Shown here: positions 53,020 through 62,025 of the stretch, piece after piece
Position numbering within the stretch: position 1 is the first letter of the stretch
How the letters are laid out: every line of letters starts with the position of its first letter
Source of the DNA: Streptomyces sp. WMMB303
GTDB taxonomy: Bacteria > Actinomycetota > Actinomycetes > Streptomycetales > Streptomycetaceae
DNA length: 64,000 nt
Assembly: GCF_029351045.1 (NCBI RefSeq)
Contig: NZ_JARKIN010000001.1
Coordinates: forward strand, 1,512,001 to 1,576,000
Direction of reading: 5' to 3'
Made by a program: the position numbers and the translations under genes
The notes under the pieces: generated by a model
The model's input: only the letters and a program-made list of their open reading frames with translations
Told to the model about the DNA's origin: nothing
Database searches by the model: none

Positions 53020-53436
53020 TCAGTGGTGGCCCTCGTCGCGGCGGCGCTGCCACCGCTCCTCGATACGGGACATCACCGACCTGCGGTTCCGTGGCTGCTG
53101 GCGGCGCGCCGAATCCGAGCCCTGCGAGGACTCGCCCTCGCTCGCGGCCTGCTCCTCGCCCTGCTTGGGCGCCTTCCGCCACCCGGTCACGGCGAGGACC
53201 GCACAGCCCAGCATGACCAGGAAGCCGACGACGCTGATCCAGATCTGCTGAGCGACCATTCCGGCCATGAGGAGCGCGATACCCACCAGAAAGCCCGCCA
53301 CCGCTTGGTAGACCCGCTTGCGGGTGTACCGACGCAGCTCACTTCCCTCGAGCGCTGTTGCGAACTTGGGATCTTCGGCGTACAGCGCTCGCTCCATCTG
53401 CTCGAGCATCCGCTGCTCGTGCTCAGAGAGCGGCAC
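53020..53436 (-). CDS. DUF3040 domain membrane protein
   Basis: The protein has 138 residues. GTG 53436 is preceded by AGGAGGA. It begins with the DUF3040 signature PLSEHEQRMLEQMERALYAE, has two transmembrane segments (VYQAVAGFLVGIALLMAGMV and WISVVGFLVMLGCAVLAVTG), and a basic, Ser/Gln-rich tail with a terminal helix. This small family is confined to actinobacteria and often lies next to the dcw region. Function unknown. Confidence 0.9.
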   Translation of the reverse strand: MPLSEHEQRMLEQMERALYAEDPKFATALEGSELRRYTRKRVYQAVAGFLVGIALLMAGMVAQQIWISVVGFLVMLGCAVLAVTGWRKAPKQGEEQAASEGESSQGSDSARRQQPRNRRSVMSRIEERWQRRRDEGHH

Positions 53437-53697
53437 GGAGTCCTCCTACTCGTCGGTCGCGGGGGCGACCGGATGCGACTCTTTCAGGATAGGCAGGGAA
53501 TCGCCCCCGTGAAACCCGCCCCTCTACGCCAATTCCTCCCACCACACCCGATATGACGGACGGGGTGCCCACGGTGTGCTCCGTTCATTCCCGCACCACC
53601 TTTCCGCCATGCCGGACGGCGTGCTTCGATCATACGGCGCGCAGCGGCTGATCGGGCGGTCGTGCGAGCAGACCCCCGCCGGGCGGCGGGTGCGCCC

Positions 53698-54474
53698 TCA
53701 GCGGTCGGCGGGCCGCGTGCCGGAGGGCGGGATCTCGGCGAGCACATGGAGCCGGCTGGCCACGGACTGGAAATCGGGCAGTTCGGCAGCGGCCGCCTCC
53801 AGCCGGGCCAGCGCGTCCAGCGCGTCGGGCTCGGTGTCCACCAGCGCGCCGGGCACCAGGTCGGCGAAGACCCGTACGCCGTGCACGGAGATCACCTCGA
53901 GCCCGGTGCTGGTCACCAGCGCCGTCAGCTGTTCGGGGGTGAACCGGCGGGGCATGGGATCGCTCTCGCCCCACCGCCCGCCGGGCGAGGTGAGGGCGTG
54001 CCGGGCCTCGGTGAAGTGCCCGGCCAGCGCCCGCGCCAGGACGGCTCCGCCCAGTCCGGAGGCCAGCACACTCAGCGTGCCGCCCTCCTCGCGCAGCGCG
54101 GCGACGGCGTTGCCGAGGCCCTCGGCCGGGTCGTCGACGTACTCCAGGACGCCGTGGCAGAGCACCACGTCGTACGCACCCCGCTCGGCGACCTCGAAGA
54201 GTCCGCGCACATCGCCCTGGACACCGCGCACCCGGTCGGCCACCCCTGCTTCGGCGGCACGTCGCTCCAGCGCGAAGAGGGCGTCGGGGCTGGGGTCGAC
54301 GACGGTGACGCGGTGCCCGAGCCGGGCGACGGGCACCGCGAAACTGCCGGTGCCGCCGCCGGTGTCGAGGACCTCCAGTTCGGCGTGGTCCGCCAGTTCG
54401 GCGCGCTGGTCGAGGGCTCCCCTGAGGACGTCCCAGACCACGGCGGTCCGGAGGGTTGCGCTGGGGCGGGACAT
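53698..54474 (-). CDS. SAM-dependent class I methyltransferase
   Basis: The protein has 258 residues. Motif I LEVLDTGGGTGSFAVPVARL, motif II acid in VTVVDPSPDAL, GVQGDVRGLFEV, and the motif IV region YDVVLCHGVLEYVDDPAEG. The C-terminal half (PMPRRFTPEQLTALVTSTGL, GVRVFADLVPG) resembles methyltransferases related to CmoM/Coq-type small-molecule enzymes. The substrate cannot be read from sequence. It is transcribed in the same direction as the HEPN-like gene upstream (gap 94 bp). Confidence 0.88.
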   Translation of the reverse strand: MSRPSATLRTAVVWDVLRGALDQRAELADHAELEVLDTGGGTGSFAVPVARLGHRVTVVDPSPDALFALERRAAEAGVADRVRGVQGDVRGLFEVAERGAYDVVLCHGVLEYVDDPAEGLGNAVAALREEGGTLSVLASGLGGAVLARALAGHFTEARHALTSPGGRWGESDPMPRRFTPEQLTALVTSTGLEVISVHGVRVFADLVPGALVDTEPDALDALARLEAAAAELPDFQSVASRLHVLAEIPPSGTRPADR

Positions 54475-54568
54475 GCGGTTGCTCCTCGGCTCAGGGACGG
54501 GCGGGTCCCACCCTATTGCCTCCGCCGCCCACCGATCCGCCCGGCGGGGCCCTGACCACCGGGCCTCC

Positions 54569-55150
54569 TCACCCCGCCCGCCGGTCCCGGGGGTGGACGG
54601 GGCGCTCGTCCCCCTCGGCCGTGCGGGGCTGCGGCAGGGCCGGCTGGGTGAGGAGCATCCGCTCGACCAGCCGGAGGAACATCCCGGCGTAGTGGATCAG
54701 GTCGTCGGCGTCGCGCGGGTCGGCGGCTCCGGCTATGCCCGCTTCGGCCCGCGCCCGGCGGTCGGCGCCGGAGGCGAAGAGCGCCGCCCATTCGGTCAGT
54801 TCGGGGGCGACTTCGGGCAGCACTTCCCAGGCGCTGCGGATGGCGGGGCGGCGCGGCCGGCGCGGGGCGCCGCCCCGGCGGCGGGCGGGGGCCGGGTCGG
54901 CGGTGCCCCGTACGGCGAGGACGGCGGCGGCCGTGCGCAGTGCGGCGAGGTGGGCGGTGGCGTAGCGCTCGTTGGCCGGTTGCAGCGCCGCCGCCTCGTC
55001 GAGCCCGTGCCGGGCCTGCGCGAGCAGGTCGCGTGCGGCGGGCGGGGCGGTGGCCCTGCGGAGCACGGGGTGGATGTCGTGGGGGTGGCTGGCGGGCGGC
55101 GCTGTCGGCTGCGGGGGCACCGGGCGTGCTCCCCGGGACGGACGCTTCAC
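54569..55150 (-). CDS. SAV_6107-type HEPN domain protein
   Basis: The protein has 193 residues. I chose GTG 55150 because GGGAGG lies nine bases upstream; the frame extends further (ATG 55216) without support. A Pro-rich start is followed by helices RDLLAQARHGLDEAAALQPA, NERYATAHLAALRTAAAVLA and, after an Arg-rich loop, SAWEVLPEVAPELTEWAALF and DADDLIHYAGMFLRLVERML. This matches the family that NCBI names after SAV_6107, classed as HEPN-like. The catalytic R-x4-6-H motif of HEPN RNases is not evident, so RNase activity is uncertain. Confidence 0.75.
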   Translation of the reverse strand: MKRPSRGARPVPPQPTAPPASHPHDIHPVLRRATAPPAARDLLAQARHGLDEAAALQPANERYATAHLAALRTAAAVLAVRGTADPAPARRRGGAPRRPRRPAIRSAWEVLPEVAPELTEWAALFASGADRRARAEAGIAGAADPRDADDLIHYAGMFLRLVERMLLTQPALPQPRTAEGDERPVHPRDRRAG

Positions 55151-55328
55151 GTGGATCAACCTCCCGTCGGCTGATACCGGTTCGGGAACCGGTCGTATGG
55201 GCACATCGTGACGCATGCCACTGACAATCGGCCTGACCAGCACATACGCCGTGCCGGGCAGCGAACTGCCGGGGCCCGGTCGGATGGAGGAGCCGCCGGT
55301 TGGCGTGCCGGGCCCGGCCTGCTGCATA

Positions 55329-55352
55329 CTTTGAACTGACCAGTCAGTTCAA
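55329..55352. promoter_or_regulatory. 24-bp palindromic operator, likely TetR site
   Basis: TTTGAACTGAC and its exact complement flank a central CA. The palindrome directly follows a -10-like CATACT (55324-55329) and precedes the ABC gene by 90 bp. The TetR-type gene at the end of the same cassette (58517) is the obvious binding partner; the site overlaps the expected start of transcription, as for autoregulated exporters. Confidence 0.8.
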
Positions 55353-55441
55353 AAGTCGCGGTGCCCGGCGCGGGGGCCGGGCACGGCGCGCCCGTCGGCG
55401 CAGCGACACGCAGCGGGACGCGACACACAGCGGGAGGGGCC

Positions 55442-56290
55442 GTGGCACACGGGCGAGGAGCCGCCGTCTCGGCGGCGGACTTCGGGCTGACGGGGCCGCG
55501 CGGCCCCGTCTTCGACGGAGTGGGATTCACCGCCGGAGCGGGCTCGCTGATCGCGGTGACCGGGCCGTCGGGCTCCGGCCGCACCTGCCTGCTGCTGGCG
55601 CTCACCGGCCGGATGAAGGCCGGCAGCGGACGCGCCGAGGTGGCCGGACACCCGCTGCCCAAGCGGCTCGCCGCCGTCCGCCGGATCACCGCGCTGGGCC
55701 CGGTGCCCGGCGTCAACGACCTGGACCCGGCGCTGACCGTCACCGAGCAACTCCGCGAGCGGGTGCTGCTCCAGCGGCGGTTCGGCGGTCCGCTCCGCGG
55801 GCTGCTGCGGCCCCGCCGGGAGCGGGCCGCGGCCAGCCGGGAGCGGCTGCAGACGGCTCTGGACACCGCGGGTCTCGACCTGGACGCGCTGCCCAGGGGC
55901 GGGCGCACGGCCGTACGGGACCTGGGGCGGCTGGAGGAGCTGCGGCTCTCGATGGCGCTGGCGCTGCTGGGCGAGCCCGGGCTGGTGGCCGTCGACGATG
56001 TCGACCTGAAGCTGTCGGAAGCCGAACGCGCGGCGGCCTGGGAGCTGTTGCGCACGGTGGCCGACGGCGGCACCACGGTGCTGGCGGTGTGCAGCGAACC
56101 GCCGCCCGAGGGCGCCGTGGTGGTCCGTACCGGTGCGGCGCGCCCAGGCGGTGCACAGACCGGCCCGGACGGCTCCGCGCCCGCAGCCGAAGCGCACGAG
56201 GACGCCGATGACGCCGATGACGCCGAGAAGGACGAGAAGGACGAGAAGGAGGGGGCGGAGGATGCGCTCGCCGAGGCTAGCCGCGCTTGA
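55442..56290 (+). CDS. ABC transporter ATP-binding protein
   Basis: The protein has 282 residues. GTG 55442 is preceded by GGGAGGGG. Walker A VTGPSGSGRTCLLLAL (near residue 40) and Walker B GLVAVDDVDLKLSEAE are clear. The LSGGQ signature is replaced by a degenerate LGRLEELRLSMALAL. The last 50 residues are an acidic Asp/Glu/Lys run. It overlaps the next gene, a YhgE/Pip membrane protein, by 29 bases, so they act together, probably in export. Degeneration of the signature may reflect a specialised partner. Confidence 0.85.
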   Translation: MAHGRGAAVSAADFGLTGPRGPVFDGVGFTAGAGSLIAVTGPSGSGRTCLLLALTGRMKAGSGRAEVAGHPLPKRLAAVRRITALGPVPGVNDLDPALTVTEQLRERVLLQRRFGGPLRGLLRPRRERAAASRERLQTALDTAGLDLDALPRGGRTAVRDLGRLEELRLSMALALLGEPGLVAVDDVDLKLSEAERAAAWELLRTVADGGTTVLAVCSEPPPEGAVVVRTGAARPGGAQTGPDGSAPAAEAHEDADDADDAEKDEKDEKEGAEDALAEASRA

Positions 56291-58484
56291 GCTCAAGCGA
56301 TTCGGCAGAGGGCGGCTGCCGCGAGCGGCGATGGCCGCGATGCTGCTGCTTCCGCTGCTGTACGGAGCCCTGTACCTGTGGTCGTTCTGGAATCCCTACG
56401 AGCGGCTGGACCGGGTACCGGTGGCGCTGGTGAACGAGGACCGGGGCGCCACCGTGCAGGGAAAGAAGGTCGACGCGGGCGACGACATCGTCAAGGGGCT
56501 GCACGACAGCGACTCCTTCGACTGGCAGGAGACCAGCGCGGCCGACGCCCGCAAAGGGGTCGAAGACGGGCGGTACTACCTGTCGCTGACGATACCCGCC
56601 GACTTCAGCAAACGGGTCTCCTCCAGCTCGGGCGACTCCCCCGAGACAGGTGCGCTCAAGGTCCGCACCAATGACGCGAACAACTACATCGTCGGACAGA
56701 TCTCCCGCACCGTCTTCTCCGAGGTCCGCTCGAGCGCCTCCAGCAAGGTCTCGCGGAGCTTCTTCGACAAGATCTACGTCTCCTTCTCCACGCTGCACGG
56801 CAAGACCGCCGAGGCCGCCGAGGGCGCGGACGACCTGGGCGACGGCATCGGCAAGGCGAAGAAGGGCGCGGGCAGGCTCAAGAACGGACTCGGTGACGCC
56901 GAGGAGGGCAGCGGCCGCCTGAAGAACGGTACGGCCGACCTGCACAAGGGCGCCGGATCCCTGGAGACGGGCGCGGACCGGGTCGCCGAGGGCACCCAGA
57001 AGCTCGCCGACAAGGTGAACGGCGGAGTCGAGAAGGTCCGTCCCTTCCTGCGGGCGCACAGCGGCGACGTCGGCAAGGCGGCGCGGGAGGTGGCCCGGAC
57101 GAGCAAGACGCTGAAGAAGAACCTCGGCAAACTGCCCGGCGAGGCGCGGCGTGCGCAGACCGACACCCGCAAGGCCGCCGACGCGCTCTCCACGCTCTAC
57201 GAAGCACGCTGCGGAAAGGGCGCCCCGGGAACCGCCGCGCCGTCCCCTTCCGGGGCGCTCCCCGAAAGCGGCAAGGACTCCGGCGGCGAAGGCGCCGACG
57301 GCGGCGGTGTGCCGCAGTCCGGGGGCGGGGCCTCCGCGACCGGACGGCCCGCCCCGGCCCCCGCCGTGGCCCCCGACTCCTGCCCGAAACTGAAGAAGGC
57401 CGTCGCCGCCGCCGAACGTTCGGCGAAGGTCGCCGCGAAGGTCAACGGGTACGTCGAGAACGAGCAGAACCTCGACGAACTCGGCCGCCACCTCGACGAC
57501 CTCAACCGCGCCGCGGACGCCGTCGCCGACCGGGCCCCGCACCTGGACCAGGACGTGGCCGACGCGGTGCGGCAGATCAACGAGCTCAACAGCGGCGCCC
57601 ACAAGGTCGCCGAGGGCGCCGGGAAGCTGCACACCGGGCTGGGCACCGCCAAGAACGGCGCCGCCTCGCTCGACACCGGGCTGGGCGAGCTCTCCGACGG
57701 CGCCGCCTCCCTCGACGGCGGTCTGTTCAAACTCGCCGACGGCTCCGGAAAGCTGGCGAGTGGTCTGCACGACGGCGCGAAGAAGATCCCGGACTACGGC
57801 AAGAAGGAGCGCGAGGACCGCACCGGGGTGATGGCCGACCCCGTCGACCTCGCCTCGCACAAGGCACACGCGGCACCCAACTACGGCACCGGCTTCGCGC
57901 CCTACTTCATCCCGCTCTCGCTCTGGGTGGGCGCGATGATCGCCTACATGCTGCTCCAGCCGTTGAACCGGCGCGCGCTGGCCGCGGGCGCCCCGGCCTG
58001 GCGGATCGCGCTGGCGGGCTGGCTGCCGGTGGCCGCGATCGGAGTGGCCCAGGTGGCCGCGCTGATGAGCGTGCTGCACTGGGGGCTGGGCCTGCAGATG
58101 GCCCGCGGCCTGGCCACGGTGGGCTTCCTGATGCTCGTGACGGCGTGCTTCACGGCCGTCGTCCAGTTCCTCAACGCGCGCTTCGGGCCCGCGGGCCGGA
58201 TCCTCGTCCTGGCGATGCTGATGCTCCAGCTGACCTCGGCCGGTGGCACGTACCCGATCCAGACGAGCCCGCACTTCTTCAACGTGCTCCACCCGCTGCT
58301 GCCGATGAGCTACGTGGTGGAGGGGCTGCGGCACCTGATCACGGGCGGTGAACTGTGGCCGGTGCAGCGGGCCTGCCTGGTCCTGCTGGCCTTCACCGCG
58401 GGCGCCCTGGCGCTCACGGCGGTCACCGCGCGCCGCAAGCAGGTGTGGACGCTGGACCGGCTGCGTCCGGAGATCTCACTGTGA
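56262..58484 (+). CDS. YhgE/Pip-type membrane protein (ABC-2/RND-like exporter family)
   Basis: The protein has 740 residues; ATG 56262 follows GGCGGAGG inside the preceding gene. One N-terminal transmembrane segment (MAAMLLLPLLYGALYLWSF) is followed by the YhgE/Pip N-terminal domain (RVPVALVNEDRGATVQGKKV). The long extracellular part has glycine/leucine repeats (AGRLKNGLGDAEEGSGRLKN; LGTAKNGAASLDTGLGELSD) characteristic of this family. The C-terminal membrane domain has about five helices. Relatives serve as phage-infection proteins or drug/lipid exporters. It works with the ATPase before it. Confidence 0.9.
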   Translation: MRSPRLAALELKRFGRGRLPRAAMAAMLLLPLLYGALYLWSFWNPYERLDRVPVALVNEDRGATVQGKKVDAGDDIVKGLHDSDSFDWQETSAADARKGVEDGRYYLSLTIPADFSKRVSSSSGDSPETGALKVRTNDANNYIVGQISRTVFSEVRSSASSKVSRSFFDKIYVSFSTLHGKTAEAAEGADDLGDGIGKAKKGAGRLKNGLGDAEEGSGRLKNGTADLHKGAGSLETGADRVAEGTQKLADKVNGGVEKVRPFLRAHSGDVGKAAREVARTSKTLKKNLGKLPGEARRAQTDTRKAADALSTLYEARCGKGAPGTAAPSPSGALPESGKDSGGEGADGGGVPQSGGGASATGRPAPAPAVAPDSCPKLKKAVAAAERSAKVAAKVNGYVENEQNLDELGRHLDDLNRAADAVADRAPHLDQDVADAVRQINELNSGAHKVAEGAGKLHTGLGTAKNGAASLDTGLGELSDGAASLDGGLFKLADGSGKLASGLHDGAKKIPDYGKKEREDRTGVMADPVDLASHKAHAAPNYGTGFAPYFIPLSLWVGAMIAYMLLQPLNRRALAAGAPAWRIALAGWLPVAAIGVAQVAALMSVLHWGLGLQMARGLATVGFLMLVTACFTAVVQFLNARFGPAGRILVLAMLMLQLTSAGGTYPIQTSPHFFNVLHPLLPMSYVVEGLRHLITGGELWPVQRACLVLLAFTAGALALTAVTARRKQVWTLDRLRPEISL

Positions 58485-58516
58485 GGCCCGCGCGGCTCCG
58501 AGAGGAGAATGGCCGC

Positions 58517-59152
58517 ATGACAAGCGCCCGGACCAGCCCTTCCACTTCCCGCAGCCGCAGTGCCACCAGGGACAAGCTCTTCCATGCGGCGGTCACCCTC
58601 ATCGCCGAGCAGGGGTTCTCCTCCACGACCGTGGAGGAGATCGCCGAACGGGCCGGGGTGGCCAAGGGCACGGTCTACTACAACTTCACCAGCAAGACCG
58701 AGCTGTTCGAGGAGCTGTTGCGGCACGGCGTGGAGCTGCTCACCGCCGATCTGCGCAAGGCCGCGGAGGAGACCGACGGCCGGGGCGGCAGCCGGGTGGA
58801 CGCGCTCGACGCGATGGTCCGCGCGGGGCTGCAGTTCATCGACCACTACCCCGCCTTCACCCAGCTCTACGTCGCCGAGCTGTGGCGCACCGGACGGGCC
58901 TGGAACGACACCCTGCTGATGGTGCGCAAGGAAGCGGTCGCCGTGGTGGAGAGCGTGCTGCGGGCGGGCGTCGCGGAAGGGGAGCTGAGCGAGGAGATCG
59001 ATGTCCAGCTCACCGCCGCGGCGCTGGTCGGCATGGTGCTGGTGGCGGCCCTCGACTGGAAGGCGTTCCAGCCGGAGCGCTCGATCGAGGACGTGCACGG
59101 GGCGCTGTCCCTGCTGCTCCAGGGCCGGGTCGGCGCCGGCCGTCCCGGCTGA
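58517..59152 (+). CDS. TetR-family transcriptional repressor
   Basis: The protein has 211 residues. ATG 58517 with AGAGGAGAA upstream. The N-terminal 18 residues are Ser/Thr/Arg-rich, followed by a typical TetR DNA-binding domain: RDKLFHAAVTLIAEQGFSST, VEEIAERAGVAKGTVYYNF, TSKTELFEELLRHG. The ligand domain is helical with VAELWRTGRAWNDTLL. It is the third gene of the ABC/YhgE cassette and most likely represses it through the palindrome at 55329-55352. Confidence 0.92.
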   Translation: MTSARTSPSTSRSRSATRDKLFHAAVTLIAEQGFSSTTVEEIAERAGVAKGTVYYNFTSKTELFEELLRHGVELLTADLRKAAEETDGRGGSRVDALDAMVRAGLQFIDHYPAFTQLYVAELWRTGRAWNDTLLMVRKEAVAVVESVLRAGVAEGELSEEIDVQLTAAALVGMVLVAALDWKAFQPERSIEDVHGALSLLLQGRVGAGRPG

Positions 59153-59306
59153 CCGCGGAACCGGCACCCCGCGGGGGGCGGCCCCGCCCCCCGCGGGGCC
59201 GCCCCCGCCTTGGAGGGGGGTGGCTTCCGGAGGGGCGCCGGCACCGTTCCGCGGCCCCGTGTCGGCGGTGCGGCCCCGTGCCCTTCCGTTGCCCTCACTC
59301 TGCCGT

Positions 59307-59334
59307 CCGCACGGATGACGGCCTATCCGTGCGG
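59307..59334. promoter_or_regulatory. 10-bp-arm inverted repeat upstream of the CrtI-like gene
   Basis: CCGCACGGAT (59307-59316) and ATCCGTGCGG (59325-59334) flank eight bases. A second smaller inverted repeat ACTCA/TGAGT follows directly. They lie in the 59153-59428 gap, about 100 bp before the oxidoreductase gene, and may be an operator. The beginning of that gap is a C/G-rich terminator-like stretch after the TetR gene. Confidence 0.5.
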
Positions 59335-59428
59335 ATACTCAAGATCTCTCCTGAGTGCGGGTACCTACTTCTCGGGCCGGCACGGGCGGCGCCGGGGCGC
59401 CGGACGGGGGCCGCTAGGGTCGGTGGAC

Positions 59429-60877
59429 ATGGCACGGGTTGTGGTGGTCGGGGCGGGGATGGGCGGCATGGCGGCGGCGGCCAGACTGGCCGTCGCGGGG
59501 CACGAGGTCGTGGTGCACGAGCGCACCGGGACCTACGGGGGCGCTGTGCGGCAGTACGCGCGTGACGGCTTCGCGTTCGACACCGGCCCGGGGCTGCTGC
59601 AGTTGCCGGCCGTCTACCGCGATCTGTTCGTCAAGACCGGCCGGGAGCGGCTGGAGGACGTGGTGGAGCTGGTCCAGGTGCCCGTCACCGCCTGCCATGT
59701 GTTCGCCGACGGCAGCACCGTCACCCTGCCCGACGCCTCCCGGGGCAAGGTGATCGCCGCGCTGGACGAGGCGTTGGGCGAGGGCGCGGGCGAGCGCTGG
59801 TCCGCGGTGCTGACCCGGGCCCGCACGGCGTGGGAGGCCACCCGGCGGCCGCTGCTGGAGGAGCCGCTGCGTGGGGAACCCTCCTCGCGGGGCCTGCTCG
59901 CCGCGGAGGGCGCCTACCCGGCGCCGCGCCCGAAGGGTCTGCCGGGCCTCTTCCGGGCCCTGCGCCGGCGGGGAGCCGGCGGGCCGACGCTGGCCGAGGT
60001 CGCCCGGGACGAGTTGCGCGACCCCCGGCTGGCGGCGATGCTGTGCGGCTCCGTCTGGACGCAGGGCCTGGACCCGGCGGCGGCCCCCGCGAGCGCCGCC
60101 GCTCTCGCCTACCTCGAGGACACCTTCGGCACCTGGTACGTGCGCGGCGGTCTGCGGGCGCTGGCCGACGCGCTGCACGCGCGCTGCCGGGCCCGCGGGG
60201 TGGTCTTCCACTTCGACAGTCCGGTGGCGGGAGTGCGGGAGAAGGACGGACGCGCGGCGGGTGCGGAGCTCGCCGACGGCTCGGCGGTGGACGCGGAGGT
60301 GGTGGTCGCGGGCGGCGGACCAGCTGCACCCGGCGGGCAGGGAACCGCCGACCGGGGCATGTCCCGGCTCACCGTGCTGCTGGCGCTGCGGGGTGCACGC
60401 CCCGCGGGTACCCCGCACCGCACACTGGTGCACCGCGCCGAGACTCCCGGGCAGCCGCTGACCGTGCTGCGGCCGGACGATCCGGCGCTGCGCCCGGACG
60501 ACGCGCACGAGACGGCCGTGCTGACGCTGCCGGTGCCCGGTGGCCTTCCGGCGGAGGCGGCGGAGCCGCTCGTCGAGAACCTGCTGGCGGCGTCGGACGC
60601 GGCGGGGCTGGAGCTGCGGGAGCGGGTGCTGTGGCGGGAGGTGCGCACCCCCGCCGACATCGAGGCGGAGACCGGCGCCCCGGGCGGCCGGGTGCCGCCG
60701 CCGGGGCTGTCCGGCGGCGGTGGCGCCTTCCTGTACCCCGCCAACACGACGGAGCTGCCTGGGCTCTACGCGGCGGGCGGGTGGTCCCATCCGGGAGGCG
60801 GACTGCCCGCCGCGGGGATGACGGGCGCCATGGTGGCCGGGCTCGTGCAGGACCCGGAGTGGCGCGGCTCGGTCTGA
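59429..60877 (+). CDS. FAD/NAD(P)-dependent phytoene-desaturase-like oxidoreductase
   Basis: The protein has 482 residues from ATG 59429. FAD-binding Rossmann start VVVVGAGMGGMAAAARLAVA followed by HERTGTYGG, a substrate domain, and the C-terminal FAD-contacting block GLYAAGGWSHPGGGLPAAGM, the pattern of CrtI-type desaturases. No crtB, crtE or other carotenoid gene is nearby, so the natural substrate is unclear. A short Gly/Pro insertion ([17 protein letters not shown]) occurs where the family usually has GADL. Confidence 0.85.
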   Translation: MARVVVVGAGMGGMAAAARLAVAGHEVVVHERTGTYGGAVRQYARDGFAFDTGPGLLQLPAVYRDLFVKTGRERLEDVVELVQVPVTACHVFADGSTVTLPDASRGKVIAALDEALGEGAGERWSAVLTRARTAWEATRRPLLEEPLRGEPSSRGLLAAEGAYPAPRPKGLPGLFRALRRRGAGGPTLAEVARDELRDPRLAAMLCGSVWTQGLDPAAAPASAAALAYLEDTFGTWYVRGGLRALADALHARCRARGVVFHFDSPVAGVREKDGRAAGAELADGSAVDAEVVVAGGGPAAPGGQGTADRGMSRLTVLLALRGARPAGTPHRTLVHRAETPGQPLTVLRPDDPALRPDDAHETAVLTLPVPGGLPAEAAEPLVENLLAASDAAGLELRERVLWREVRTPADIEAETGAPGGRVPPPGLSGGGGAFLYPANTTELPGLYAAGGWSHPGGGLPAAGMTGAMVAGLVQDPEWRGSV

Positions 60878-60926
60878 GCAGGCGGCCCGGGCCCGGTGCG
60901 GATCGCTGCCGTGCCGCGGTCGGGGC

Positions 60927-61979
60927 TCAGTTCGGACCGCCGCCGTAGTAGCCCTGCGGGTACTGCGGGGCCTGCTGCGGATACGGCTGGGGCTGCCGGC
61001 CGGCGGCGGGGTCGGCGTCGGCGTACGGGTCGTAGCCGTAGGGCTGCGGCTCCGCCGGGGGCAGTGGTGCACCGCCCTCGCGCTGCTGGGGTACCCAGAC
61101 CCCGCCCGGCGGCGTCTCGGACACCTCGGGCCGGGGGTACTGCTGCGGATAGCCGTATCCGTCGCCGTACGAACCGCCGTAGCCCGCATAGGGGTCCGGG
61201 TACTGCTGGTAGCCGGCCTGGTCCTGGTAGCCGGAGTGATCCGGGTAGCCGGTCTGGTCCGGGTAGCCGGTCTGGTCCGGGTAGCCGGTCTGGTCCGGGT
61301 AGCCGGTCTGGTCCGGGTAGCCGCCCGCCGAGGCGTGGTCCTGGTAGCCGGCGTACTGCTGGTATCCGCCGTAGTGCCCGGGCCCGCCGTCCCCGTGAGC
61401 CGGAGGCTGGTCGGGGGCCGGGGCGAAGACCGAGGTCTCCTCCTCGTAGCCGCCGTAGCCCCCATAGGGGCCGTAGGGGCCGTAGGGGTCCTGGCCCGGG
61501 TAGCCGTAGCCGGTCCCCTGGCCGCCCGGATCGCCGCCCTCGCCATCCCAGGCGGCGGGCTCCTGCCGACCGTACTGGCCGTAGTCGTCGACCGGATCGG
61601 GCACCGGCACGGTGCCCGCGGCCGGGGTGTCGGCGGGATCGTGGGTGCGCAGGTCGGAGACCTCCAACGAGGCCGTGTCCGGAGCGGGGGACGCGGCGCC
61701 GCGGCGGCGCCGGCTGGAGCCGGGGCCACCGCCGAGTGCCCACCCGGCGGTGAACCCGCTCCGTACCGAGAGAGTGACGAAGGTCTGGCCGACGGCGAAG
61801 GCCGCGATACCGAGGCCGATCACGACGACCGACGGCAGCGCCGTCCCCGCCACCACGCCCAGGAAGCCGGTGAAGGCCAGCAACCGCCAGCGCAGCCTGG
61901 CCTTGTACTGGAGCAGTACCTCGCCCAGCAGCCACAGCGCAACGATGCCGAACGCGATATAGAGGACCGTCCAGCCCAT
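60927..61979 (-). CDS. Membrane protein with Tyr/Gly/Pro/Gln-rich repeat tail
   Basis: The protein has 350 residues. Two or three N-terminal membrane segments (VLYIAFGIVALWLLGEVLL; LLAFTGFLGVVAGTALPSVV; VIGLGIAAFAVGQTFVTL) are followed by about 240 residues of low-complexity sequence with four identical GYPDQT units, plus GYQDHA, YGGY and QQYP motifs. The tail is predicted to be cytosolic and disordered, prion-like in composition, and might drive clustering. Homologues sit upstream of metF in Streptomyces as far as I recall. Function unknown. Confidence 0.8.
   Translation of the reverse strand: MGWTVLYIAFGIVALWLLGEVLLQYKARLRWRLLAFTGFLGVVAGTALPSVVVIGLGIAAFAVGQTFVTLSVRSGFTAGWALGGGPGSSRRRRGAASPAPDTASLEVSDLRTHDPADTPAAGTVPVPDPVDDYGQYGRQEPAAWDGEGGDPGGQGTGYGYPGQDPYGPYGPYGGYGGYEEETSVFAPAPDQPPAHGDGGPGHYGGYQQYAGYQDHASAGGYPDQTGYPDQTGYPDQTGYPDQTGYPDHSGYQDQAGYQQYPDPYAGYGGSYGDGYGYPQQYPRPEVSETPPGGVWVPQQREGGAPLPPAEPQPYGYDPYADADPAAGRQPQPYPQQAPQYPQGYYGGGPN
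61243..61314. repeat. Four perfect 18-bp tandem repeats coding GYPDQT
   Basis: GGGTAGCCGGTCTGGTCC (plus-strand) repeats exactly at 61243, 61261, 61279 and 61297, with diverged copies on each side. Each unit encodes GYPDQT on the minus strand. Perfect identity at DNA level points to recent slippage expansion, so copy number probably differs between strains. Confidence 0.95.
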
Positions 61980-62025
61980 CTACGCCCCTCTTCCGCTCCC
62001 GCCGCCCCGTGGGCGGCCCCGTGGC

